Shown here in pieces: positions 1 through 5,552 of a stretch of 5,743 nt of DNA (position 1 is the first letter of the stretch; the number at the start of each line of letters is the position of its first letter). The translations under genes were made by a program, and so were the position numbers. This DNA is from an uncultured Methylococcaceae bacterium. GTDB taxonomy: Bacteria > Pseudomonadota > Gammaproteobacteria > Methylococcales > Methylomonadaceae. Under the pieces are notes generated by a model, which worked only from the letters and a program-made list of their open reading frames with translations, was not told where the DNA came from and did no database searches. The DNA lies in the NCBI GenBank assembly GCA_903839795.1, contig CAIMDR010000744.1, positions 1 to 5,743 of the forward strand. The letters are read 5' to 3'.

Positions 1-2
1 GG

Positions 3-101
3 AAACTGAATACTTACAAAAATACTTACGCCAAAATTCTTATTGATGCTCAAAGTAATTGTAAGGGTAGCGGTAGTTGGTTAGTAAAAATAACAGAATA
101 G
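3..101 (+). CDS. Probable C-terminal tail of an unidentified gene (5' end outside window)
   Basis: A frame on the plus strand is open from the window edge to a TAG at 99-101 and encodes 32 residues. The tail reads like real protein, with YAKILIDAQ and GSWLVKITE and no low-complexity bias, whereas the other two forward frames are stopped within the first 50 bases. There is no start codon to assign because the gene would begin upstream of the window. I do not recognise the family, and 32 residues is too short to exclude a chance open frame. If real, it is convergent with the GTPase operon, and the hairpin element at 146-264 sits between the two gene ends. Confidence 0.35.
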   Translation, partial: KLNTYKNTYAKILIDAQSNCKGSGSWLVKITE

Positions 102-145
102 CTTAATAAGTTGGTTGGTTCAGGCGCTTGAATGATTGTAATTAT

Positions 146-264
146 GTAATTATTCAGTACCCCTCTTTGACAAAGAGGGGTTAGGGGAGATTTTATTAGA
201 TAAATCCCCCTCTGCCCCCTCGCTTTGCTCTCCCCCTTTGTCAAAGGGGGAGGTGAACAACTAC
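146..264 (+). repeat. MITE-like hairpin element, copy 1
   Basis: This 119-base element matches an inverted copy at 4372-4474. Its left end reads GTAATTATTCAGT and its right end reads GGTGAACAACTAC, so the termini are imperfect inverted repeats. Inside are a perfect 9-bp stem (160-168 with 172-180, loop GAC), a central segment 183-210 that can also fold (GGGGAGATTTTAT against ATAAATCCCC), and an 8-bp stem (232-239 with 243-250, loop GTC). Compared with copy 2 it carries about 16 extra bases near 211-230. The left end is preceded by an exact tandem GTAATTAT (138-145 and 146-153). No transposase is encoded, so it would need help in trans to move. Confidence 0.75.
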
Positions 265-412
265 AAAATTTTCTACCCCTACGATTTCGCCATCAGAATT
301 GCGCCATTCGATATTTACAGGGCTTCCAAATACCGTAGGGACAGATAGTTCCTGCCCGCTGTTATGCTGCCTGTTATCAGGGTAGAAAATTTTCTACCCC
401 TACGGATTTGCC
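265..412. repeat. Direct repeats of about 27 bases spaced 121 bases apart
   Basis: AAAATTTTCTACCCCTACG occurs identically at 265-283 and 386-404. Similarity continues into ATTTCGCC (284-291) and GATTTGCC (405-412). A third, inverted and weaker relative at about 328-341 (CAAATACCGTAGGG) faces the right-hand copy, so 328-412 can be read as a small element with inverted ends of the form CAAAT(A)CCGTAGGG. No coding function is evident. It may be a family of short dispersed repeats or a product of local duplication. Confidence 0.6.
380..399. repeat. Perfect 20-base palindrome
   Basis: GGGTAGAAAATTTTCTACCC is a perfect palindrome with no loop, centred between 389 and 390. It sits about 77 bases beyond the stop codon of the GTPase operon and overlaps the right-hand direct repeat. 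It could extrude as a cruciform or serve as a dyad site. It has no following T-run on either strand, so a simple rho-independent terminator is unlikely. Confidence 0.6.
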
Positions 413-413
413 T

Positions 414-431
414 TGATAGTGCAAACTATCA
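414..431 (-). terminator. Weak hairpin downstream of the GTPase operon
   Basis: TGATAGT (414-420) pairs with ACTATCA (425-431) around a four-base loop, 44 bases beyond the TAA of the second GTPase gene. It is the first stem after the operon, but it is AT-rich and not followed by a T-run on the minus strand. A terminator role is therefore only a guess. Confidence 0.25.
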
Positions 432-475
432 CCCGTTAAATCACAGGCTTTATTAAGTGATTCAAGGTGCAAATT

Positions 476-2092
476 TTAATTAATCAGCATGCGTGTTAGA
501 GGGCTGTCGCCTGTCACAGATAACACTTTATCGGCATCCGTTTCGGTGCACTGCTCCATAAGAACCGATAGTTGACTTACCTGTTCTTTATGTTGCTGGG
601 CCAAGTTTTCAATGGTACTTAACACCTCCCCATCTATCAGGCTAAATGCCGTGTGCTGGCCTTTATTAAGGCCTTTTAATGCACTCTTTTTTAAAGACGG
701 TTGCGACTTTTTTAGAATAAAAAACGGGATTAGCCAAGTCAATGCGATAAGCAGACTGCTATGGATGGCAAAATCAACACCCAAGTAATGATTGTCCGTC
801 ATGTTGCTGGTGTAATAGCCCATGAATACTTTATAACCCACCCACGTCATGGCAATGAGTGGCAGGATTATTTCACACAACCGCATACCTTTTAAAAAGC
901 CCCGTTGCAAAGTGTTACCGGGATTTGCCAGAGCCACGCGGACTGCCAATTCAGTTTGCGTTTGCATGATTTTGGGCGCTTTTTCACGAAGCAGTCCTGA
1001 CTGTTGTTTAAAAGGTAAAACAGGCAATCCCAACTGATCGATATTGCTAATAAATTCATCCAGCGCATCATCAAAACGGACTTGCGCCCAGGCATCCCAT
1101 AATTGGTGGACGCTGTCCCGATGAGTCATTAAATCGGCGGCGTGTTCTGCGTAATAGGCGGCAAACTGTTTTATGGGCCAAGCAAAACCGTCTTGCAACT
1201 GCTGAGTGGTTCGCTGCCATTGTTTGTACCAGAGTGCGATTGCTTGTTGAAACGTTTTTTCTGAACCTAACGATCCGGCAACCTGTTGCAGTTTTTTATG
1301 TAACTCGTTTTTCCGTACCTGCAAGCCTCGTTGTTCCAGTTGCTCAATAATATGCACTGTCGCCAAAGAATGTATGGTGGCTTCCAATCCAGAAAACTCA
1401 TCTACCTGCAATCCTTCTGCACACACTGTTTTAAAGATAATAGGCGCTATAAAACCCGCTTTATGCAACTGTAGGCTAAAATCTTCATATTGCGCTAACT
1501 GTCCTCTATCCCATTGGTTTAAAACAAACAGCCAGGCATGTCTGGCGCCTTCTGCAAGCAGTAATCGCCACGCCTTTTCATCGCGGTAACGCTCGGGGCT
1601 AACCACATAAATAAGCACATCAATGTGCGGTAACCACTGTAAAACCAAGTGCTTGTTACGTTGCTCGGTACTGTCAAAATCGGGCATATCTATCCAGACG
1701 ATATTTTTTTTACTCTCATCGTCATGTTGCGAGATATTAATTTTAGCCAGCGGCAGGGCTTCCGGAAGACTTTGTAGGGCAATGCTGTAATGATGATATA
1801 AAGTCACTTCCCGCGAGGTAGGTCGCTCTATCCCTGCCCTGGCTATTGCCTTGCCTGCCAAGCGATTAAGCAAAGAGCTTTTACCCACCCCGGTGCCCCC
1901 CATAAAAGCCACAATAAGCGGTCTTGCACCACTACCGGTTTCTGCACCATAACCTGAAAACAAGGCGTCAGGGGTTCGGGTATCCAATTGATTTAAGCCG
2001 GCAGCAGTGTCCGCATTAATCCAACCTGACGCACTGGCTTGTTCAGCCCAGCGTTGGGTTTTTTCTACTAAATCAGAGTAATCGTAAGCCAT
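476..2092 (-). CDS. Membrane-associated dynamin-like GTPase, second of a tandem pair
   Basis: The 538-residue product is a predicted GTP-binding protein. G1 (P-loop) is GGTGVGKS at 65-72; a candidate G2 threonine lies in RPTSREVT (90-97); G3 is WIDMPDFDS (133-141), where the usual DxxG glycine is aspartate; G4 is NQWD (192-195), a variant of NKxD that keeps the guanine-reading aspartate; CAEG (224-227) fits G5. Residues 250-400 are Q/E/K-rich and probably helical. Two hydrophobic segments at about 405-424 and 441-460 are likely a membrane hairpin, followed by a cytosolic tail to 538. This order of G domain, helices and membrane segment resembles bacterial dynamin-like proteins, and the DxPDxDS motif also recalls actinobacterial GTPases seen from memory. 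The ATG overlaps the upstream GTPase gene by 20 bases and has no strong Shine-Dalgarno, which suggests translational coupling. The cellular role is unknown. The GTPase assignment is firm; the dynamin-like label is inference. Confidence 0.85.
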   Translation of the reverse strand: MAYDYSDLVEKTQRWAEQASASGWINADTAAGLNQLDTRTPDALFSGYGAETGSGARPLIVAFMGGTGVGKSSLLNRLAGKAIARAGIERPTSREVTLYHHYSIALQSLPEALPLAKINISQHDDESKKNIVWIDMPDFDSTEQRNKHLVLQWLPHIDVLIYVVSPERYRDEKAWRLLLAEGARHAWLFVLNQWDRGQLAQYEDFSLQLHKAGFIAPIIFKTVCAEGLQVDEFSGLEATIHSLATVHIIEQLEQRGLQVRKNELHKKLQQVAGSLGSEKTFQQAIALWYKQWQRTTQQLQDGFAWPIKQFAAYYAEHAADLMTHRDSVHQLWDAWAQVRFDDALDEFISNIDQLGLPVLPFKQQSGLLREKAPKIMQTQTELAVRVALANPGNTLQRGFLKGMRLCEIILPLIAMTWVGYKVFMGYYTSNMTDNHYLGVDFAIHSSLLIALTWLIPFFILKKSQPSLKKSALKGLNKGQHTAFSLIDGEVLSTIENLAQQHKEQVSQLSVLMEQCTETDADKVLSVTGDSPLTRMLIN

Positions 2093-3812
2093 GTCGCTTT
2101 TCTGTAAGTTGGTGTTCAGCCGCCTGTAGTTGCTCAGGAGAAATATTAAAATGTGCCAGGGTCGATAATTGCTCAGGCAACGCCAACAACTTTAAACCCA
2201 TACTTTCAACAAAAAGCGCTTGTTTTACCGTTTGCAGTTGCTGTTGTTTTAGCTCATGCTCTATTTTGTGCATATAACTGCCGATGGCGCTTTCGGCCAA
2301 TAGCGACGTAATTGATAACATCGCAGGGGCAAAAATCAAATCATGCACACCAATACCGCCGACATGTATTGTCAGCGCAATAGCAGCAGCATCGGTCGTT
2401 ACGCGGGTAGCACGTAAACTGTTTAAAACCAGAGGCTGTTCTTGTAGTTTGCCATATAAGCGCTGTGCGGTTTTTTCAACCTCTTGCTGAAAATCAAGAT
2501 GATAATTTTTTGCCGCACCACTAAAATCCTGCAATATATCCTGTCGTTGACGGCGTAATAAACTGCTAAATTCTTTCCACCAAAGTCGTTGACTGCCCTC
2601 TTCCGTTTTATCAAGCAGCTTGTCTGCCAACTGAATCAATACATGTTCAGCAATTTGGTTTAATAAAATGATTTCCTGGCTGCTATCAGTAATAGTGATT
2701 CTTTTACGCCCCAGCGTTAGCATTTTTCGTACCGGCCACGTAAGCACTTTACGTGCACCGGTTAAAACACCTGCCAAGCCGGGTACTTCCAATAACGTTA
2801 GTAACGCTACCAACGCCTGTTGAAAGGTTTCATAATGACGGGGGTGATTTAAATAATCACGTTGATAATTATCCAAGGCCAGCTTAATTGTCTCATTAAC
2901 CCATGCCTGCCAATCATGTAAAGCATGATGTTCTGCAATAACCGGCTCCAGCCAGGTTTGCCAATGCTTTTTCAGTAAATCTTGCTGATAACGCACTTGG
3001 TTTTTAACCGCGACTTTACCGGCCAACTGCCTAAGCAAATCCTGTTGCGCGACCGGCCAAAGGGGCAATCCTGCTTGTTTTTGATAATACAAAGGCACAA
3101 CGTCAGGAAAATTATCGTTTCTGGCAAGTTGCCATTTCTCTTTTAAAGACTCAATCAGTAACGCTTCCGAACCTTCACTCAACTTGTTTAAACAAATAAC
3201 CGTTGGCTGATGCAACAATTCAAGTGCCGCCATAATGTCCCAAACGGATTGATCGGCATATTTTTCTTTGCTGACCACAAGAATAATAATATCAGCCAAC
3301 GCCATTGTTCTGATAACCCCTTCCCGATAAACAGCCGAATCTATGGAATCAAAATCCGGCGTATCCCATAAAACACCGTGCGGTAACAGCGCAGACGCCA
3401 ACGTTGTTTCAGTCAAGGAATAACAATCATGCCGATCTCGTGGCATCTGTGTCTGTTGTAATTGTTGAAAACGGCCAAAATAGCGCTGCAAACCACTGCA
3501 ATCATCCAAATTTACCCCTAAGCAAAAACCCTGGGGATGAATGGTATAACCCGCTAAAGGACTAACCCCTGCAACATCACCATTAAGCAACACATTAACC
3601 AGAGAACTCTTGCCAGCCTGCGTCGGGCCTACGACCGTACTCTGTAACGGTTGTTTAGGCAAGGCATTATCAAGCTGACCTTTGCGCAGAAAAGCTTCCG
3701 TTAAAATTAACTGATCTATCCGTTGCTGATAGTCACTTTTGCCAGACTCGTTACCCGGTTGATTTAAAACTGACTGGTAACGCTGATTTAGCAGTTGAAT
3801 AAATTGCAGCAT
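2073..3812 (-). CDS. Dynamin-like GTPase with degenerate G4, first of a tandem pair
   Basis: I place the start at the ATG at 3812, giving 579 residues. The frame stays open to 3959, but that extension would cover the divergent promoter region and the lipoprotein signal peptide and has no recognisable protein character. G1 is GPTQAGKS at 62-69; G3 is WDTPDFDS at 149-156; the G4 position has NKLS (209-212), lacking the aspartate that normally selects guanine. LVVSKEKYADQSVW (178-191) matches VVSPERYRDEKAW of the partner protein, so the two are paralogous in the G domain. A helical region follows, with an alanine/isoleucine-rich hydrophobic stretch at about 473-506 that could be a membrane-insertion segment, then a Q-rich helical C-terminus. 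The ribosome site before 3812 is weak, so the start is uncertain by up to a few dozen residues. This gene leads the operon and overlaps the next by 20 bases. It probably forms a heteromer with the partner, but that is inference. Confidence 0.82.
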   Translation of the reverse strand: MLQFIQLLNQRYQSVLNQPGNESGKSDYQQRIDQLILTEAFLRKGQLDNALPKQPLQSTVVGPTQAGKSSLVNVLLNGDVAGVSPLAGYTIHPQGFCLGVNLDDCSGLQRYFGRFQQLQQTQMPRDRHDCYSLTETTLASALLPHGVLWDTPDFDSIDSAVYREGVIRTMALADIIILVVSKEKYADQSVWDIMAALELLHQPTVICLNKLSEGSEALLIESLKEKWQLARNDNFPDVVPLYYQKQAGLPLWPVAQQDLLRQLAGKVAVKNQVRYQQDLLKKHWQTWLEPVIAEHHALHDWQAWVNETIKLALDNYQRDYLNHPRHYETFQQALVALLTLLEVPGLAGVLTGARKVLTWPVRKMLTLGRKRITITDSSQEIILLNQIAEHVLIQLADKLLDKTEEGSQRLWWKEFSSLLRRQRQDILQDFSGAAKNYHLDFQQEVEKTAQRLYGKLQEQPLVLNSLRATRVTTDAAAIALTIHVGGIGVHDLIFAPAMLSITSLLAESAIGSYMHKIEHELKQQQLQTVKQALFVESMGLKLLALPEQLSTLAHFNISPEQLQAAEHQLTEKRHGLRLL

Positions 3813-3918
3813 ATAAGCTTGGCTCAGGGTTATAATAATTGACCATTTTACTTTGTTTGGTGATCTGGCGTTAAAATACCATAACATGAACCCGTACCTA
3901 ACTTCGAGGTTATATTTA
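3813..3918. promoter_or_regulatory. Divergent promoter region between GTPase operon and lipoprotein gene
   Basis: These 106 AT-rich bases separate two divergent starts, so promoters for both directions should lie here. On the plus strand TAAAAT at 3872-3877 is a plausible -10, but its best -35 (TTTACT, 3847-3852) is 19 bases away. On the minus strand TATTAT or TATAAC within 3829-3837 could be a -10 for the GTPase operon, without a convincing -35. No clear operator dyad was seen. The exact promoter elements are therefore uncertain. Confidence 0.4.
3906..3910 (+). promoter_or_regulatory. Ribosome binding site fixing the lipoprotein start
   Basis: GAGGT lies eight bases before the ATG at 3919. 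It matches the anti-Shine-Dalgarno and supports this start over the in-frame TTG at 3853, which would place 22 extra residues ahead of a complete signal peptide. Confidence 0.7.
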
Positions 3919-4350
3919 ATGAAGAAACTACCTGTACTGCTGCTTGTTCTTACCTGCACTACTTTACTGGCTTGCAGTAAAGGGCAAGAAATTAATGGTC
4001 ACAACACCTCTACTGCTTATCGCTCAGTAAAGGCACTTAAAAACCGCCTGTCTCCGGATAGTCGTATTGAATTTGAAGTCTCTTTCTGGACGATTAGGGA
4101 TGCAAAAAAAGATGATAAAGAATTCTTGGATGTCGTTGATGGTAAGACGCCTGAGGAAATTATTGCAACAGGCAAAGAAATCTATCAAGAACGAAAAGCC
4201 GCCGGCTTTAAAGCTTATGATGAATATTCAAGCTGGGAAGAAATGATTGCCAAATTTAGCAAAGAAAGAATGGATCAGGATAACCGCAAAGGCAGATCCA
4301 AAGAAGATCAAGAAAAAGATAAAGCCAATGACGTGATCTACAAGCTTTAA
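3919..4350 (+). CDS. Small outer-membrane-type lipoprotein, possibly DUF6694-like
   Basis: The 143-residue product starts with a typical lipoprotein signal: MKK, a hydrophobic core at 4-17, and the lipobox LLAC with the lipidated cysteine at 19. Serine at +2 favours export to the outer membrane by Lol sorting. The mature part has a helical block at 32-56 (AYRSVKALKNRL, then RIEFE), a DGKTPEEII motif at 74-82, and a strongly charged K/E/D-rich tail from about 84. The spacing of these blocks recalls the DUF6694 lipoproteins as I remember them (a helical segment followed by DGKTxEEVI), but I could not test this. No enzymatic motif is visible. It is divergent from the GTPase operon across 106 bases and convergent with the DUF4239 gene. 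Lipoprotein identity is firm; family and function are not. Confidence 0.85.
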   Translation: MKKLPVLLLVLTCTTLLACSKGQEINGHNTSTAYRSVKALKNRLSPDSRIEFEVSFWTIRDAKKDDKEFLDVVDGKTPEEIIATGKEIYQERKAAGFKAYDEYSSWEEMIAKFSKERMDQDNRKGRSKEDQEKDKANDVIYKL

Positions 4351-4358
4351 AATAAAGC
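4344..4358 (+). terminator. Weak hairpin overlapping the lipoprotein stop codon
   Basis: GCTTTA (4344-4349) pairs with TAAAGC (4353-4358) around an AAA loop, starting inside the last codons of the lipoprotein gene. It is AT-rich and followed by CCTATTTAAAAAA rather than a T-run, so terminator activity is doubtful. The stronger stems of the repeat element immediately downstream are better candidates for stopping transcription or protecting the 3' end. Confidence 0.25.
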
Positions 4359-4371
4359 CCTATTTAAAAAA

Positions 4372-4474
4372 GTACTTATTCACCTCCCCCTTTGAAAAAG
4401 GGGGATTGAGGGGGATTTATCTAATAAAATCTCCCCTAACCCCTCTTTTTCAAAGAGGGGGACTGAATAATTAC
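4372..4474 (-). repeat. MITE-like hairpin element, copy 2 (inverted relative to copy 1)
   Basis: This 103-base copy reads on the minus strand from GTAATTATTCAGT (4474-4462) to GGTGAATAAGTAC (4384-4372). Its two termini are near-perfect inverted repeats: GTAATTATTCA against GTACTTATTCA, 10 of 11 identical. It contains an 8-bp stem (4386-4393 with 4397-4404, loop GAA), a 9-bp stem (4440-4448 with 4452-4460, loop TTC) and a central AT-rich imperfect stem. It lies between the convergent lipoprotein and DUF4239 genes, 21 bases beyond one stop codon and 75 beyond the other. No obvious target-site duplication flanks it. Confidence 0.8.
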
Positions 4475-4549
4475 AGCATCGACTGAATCGTTATCATCCA
4501 ATTAATATTGAAACATAAAAAAGCACTGCCAACCCTACAAAATGTAAAC

Positions 4550-5338
4550 TCAAAGCTTAAAATGCACCAACACCGCTCTGAAAGTATCCTGTGAAATCGT
4601 GACCGACCCGGTAAACGGAAAATCAAGGGTCATAATGGTAAACAGTGACAAAGCTACCAGCATAGATAACATCGATGACATAATCAATTGGGCTCCAAAA
4701 TTCTCTGTCCCAAAAAATATCGTAAAGAGTATCGTGATCATTCCACCGCAGACCAATACAGTCCAAAGAATCGACGGAATCCCCGGCCCGGCAGCCAATA
4801 TCCGCTCACGCCGAAGTCCGGCGGCTTCATTTAATTTCTCCACGGATTCCTGAAAAAATATTCTCTGATTCTCGTTTTCAGGCTGAAAAGAGGTATAAAG
4901 ATTCCAAATTTTCTCGGAAGCGGCTTGTGCCTTTTCGCTACGTTTCCCGCTGGCTAAGGTCATCCATTCATCATTAACAATAGCAAACGCATAGTCGCTT
5001 AGCGCTGTTCTTACTGCCTCCTTAAAAACAGGAGGAAAACCGGTGGAGTCCCTATACATATCTTCAATGCAAATCGCTTCATTGGCTGCATTTCTACCAG
5101 CCCTGTCAAAATTTTGCCATGAGACAATAACCATAAACGCAAGCAATACCGCATAGATAACCCCTATCGTTGAAAAAATGAAACCGGCGACATCGTTATG
5201 GGATTTAAGTCTGTGGAAGGGAATAAAGCGCCTGACCAGAAAAAGCGATCCTATGGTTATCCCAAGGAATAAACCAATCAATAAAATCGCTAACGGGGTA
5301 CTTGGAATGTAAAACAACAACCATTGATTTAGAGGCAT
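4550..5338 (-). CDS. DUF4239 (bestrophin-like domain) membrane protein
   Basis: The 262-residue product is an integral inner-membrane protein with four predicted transmembrane segments at about 13-35, 51-73, 187-209 and 217-237. The pairs are separated by a soluble helical region of roughly 110 residues (75-185). Family-type signatures are visible: HNDVAGF at 47-53 followed by GVIYAVLLAF in helix 2, NDEW at 122-125, and LDFPFTG at 238-244 followed by TISQDTFRAVL near the C-terminus. This pattern matches the DUF4239 family, which has been compared with bestrophin anion channels; its transport activity is not established by anything here. The ATG at 5338 has a strong AAGGAG Shine-Dalgarno and a good promoter immediately upstream, so it appears to be transcribed on its own. 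It is complete, with normal length for the family. The family call is from recognition of motifs. Confidence 0.88.
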   Translation of the reverse strand: MPLNQWLLFYIPSTPLAILLIGLFLGITIGSLFLVRRFIPFHRLKSHNDVAGFIFSTIGVIYAVLLAFMVIVSWQNFDRAGRNAANEAICIEDMYRDSTGFPPVFKEAVRTALSDYAFAIVNDEWMTLASGKRSEKAQAASEKIWNLYTSFQPENENQRIFFQESVEKLNEAAGLRRERILAAGPGIPSILWTVLVCGGMITILFTIFFGTENFGAQLIMSSMLSMLVALSLFTIMTLDFPFTGSVTISQDTFRAVLVHFKL

Positions 5339-5344
5339 TTCTTT

Positions 5345-5350
5345 CTCCTT
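5345..5350 (-). promoter_or_regulatory. Strong ribosome binding site of the DUF4239 gene
   Basis: AAGGAG on the minus strand lies six bases before the ATG at 5338, close to optimal spacing, and confirms that start. Confidence 0.8.
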
Positions 5351-5359
5351 TGTGAAGGA

Positions 5360-5388
5360 ATACTATCCATTGAGTGTTTATATGTCAA
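5360..5388 (-). promoter_or_regulatory. Sigma70-type promoter of the DUF4239 gene
   Basis: On the minus strand a perfect TTGACA -35 (5388-5383) is followed after exactly 17 bases by TAGTAT (5365-5360), which matches the TATAAT consensus at four of six positions. Transcription would start about seven bases further on, leaving a leader of under 20 bases that just includes the ribosome site. No operator-like dyad overlaps it, so expression may be largely constitutive; that last point is inference. Confidence 0.65.
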
Positions 5389-5542
5389 TGGTGTTTTGCC
5401 GGATACCTTGCAGACTTTAAAAAATTAAATTACCAACCATATCTTTTAAAATTTAAATCATCCGCAGTCCCATCAATAAGACTTCTGTCAGACCCATTCT
5501 GCAATGAACTTATCAATAATGTCCTGTTGTGATTGTAATCAT
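5389..5542. other. Intergenic stretch between transposase end and DUF4239 promoter
   Basis: Apart from the repeat-like end at 5535-5552, this AT-rich stretch shows no ORF of note. I looked for a terminal inverted repeat of the insertion sequence (IS66 ends usually begin GTAA) and found no convincing one, so the IS boundary on this side is undefined. Confidence 0.45.
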
Positions 5543-5552
5543 TCAGCCCCCC
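5535..5552 (+). repeat. Possible truncated third end of the MITE-like element
   Basis: GTAATCATTCAGCCCCCC resembles the left terminus of copy 1 (GTAATTATTCAGTACCCC, 146-163), and both are preceded by TGATT when the tandem GTAATTAT in copy 1 is allowed for. Similarity stops after the C-run, where the sequence continues into the transposase reading frame. The match is short, so chance or a shared insertion preference cannot be excluded. Confidence 0.4.

Larger units (their letters stand above)
102..475. other. Intergenic region filled with repeats, no intact gene
   Basis: This 374-base stretch lies between the putative left-edge gene and the stop codon of the second GTPase. It holds a hairpin-rich MITE-like element (146-264), a pair of direct repeats (265-291 and 386-412), a 20-base palindrome (380-399) and a small hairpin (414-431). 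A minus-strand open frame beginning with TTG at 244 is made largely of the repeat itself, so I do not call it a gene. A second minus-strand frame (393-241) has protein-like composition but no start codon. Confidence 0.7.

Noticed and set aside
50..244. 64-residue minus-strand ORF starting with TTG
   Set aside because: Most of it is translation of the hairpin element, and the remainder runs antisense to the likely gene tail at the left edge.
146..264. CRISPR-like array in the C-rich repeats
   Set aside because: There are no regularly spaced direct repeats with unique spacers; the pattern is a set of hairpins within one element.
849..1589. Short plus- and minus-strand ORFs inside the 538-residue GTPase gene (849-1037, 892-1095, 1374-1589)
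   Set aside because: They are out-of-frame shadows of a well-supported coding region and lack ribosome sites or recognisable motifs.
2284..2614. ORFs 2284-2490 (+) and 2423-2614 (-) inside the first GTPase gene
   Set aside because: Both are shadows of the GTPase frame with unlikely composition.
3831..3836. Perfect TATAAT on the plus strand as the lipoprotein -10
   Set aside because: No -35 lies at acceptable spacing (TTGCAG is 21 bases away), and it would leave an 80-base leader; the AT-rich context makes a chance match likely.
3853..3918. Longer lipoprotein starting at TTG 3853
   Set aside because: The ATG at 3919 has a good GAGGT site and begins exactly at a complete lipoprotein signal peptide.
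3813..3959. N-terminal extension of the first GTPase to an upstream start at 3959
   Set aside because: It would overlap the divergent lipoprotein gene and its ribosome site and shows no domain character; the G domain needs only the region after the ATG at 3812. A middle ATG at 3887 was also considered and has no better ribosome site.
4599..4853. 84-residue plus-strand ORF antisense to the DUF4239 gene
   Set aside because: The opposite strand carries a clear membrane protein with promoter and ribosome site; this frame has no motif of its own.
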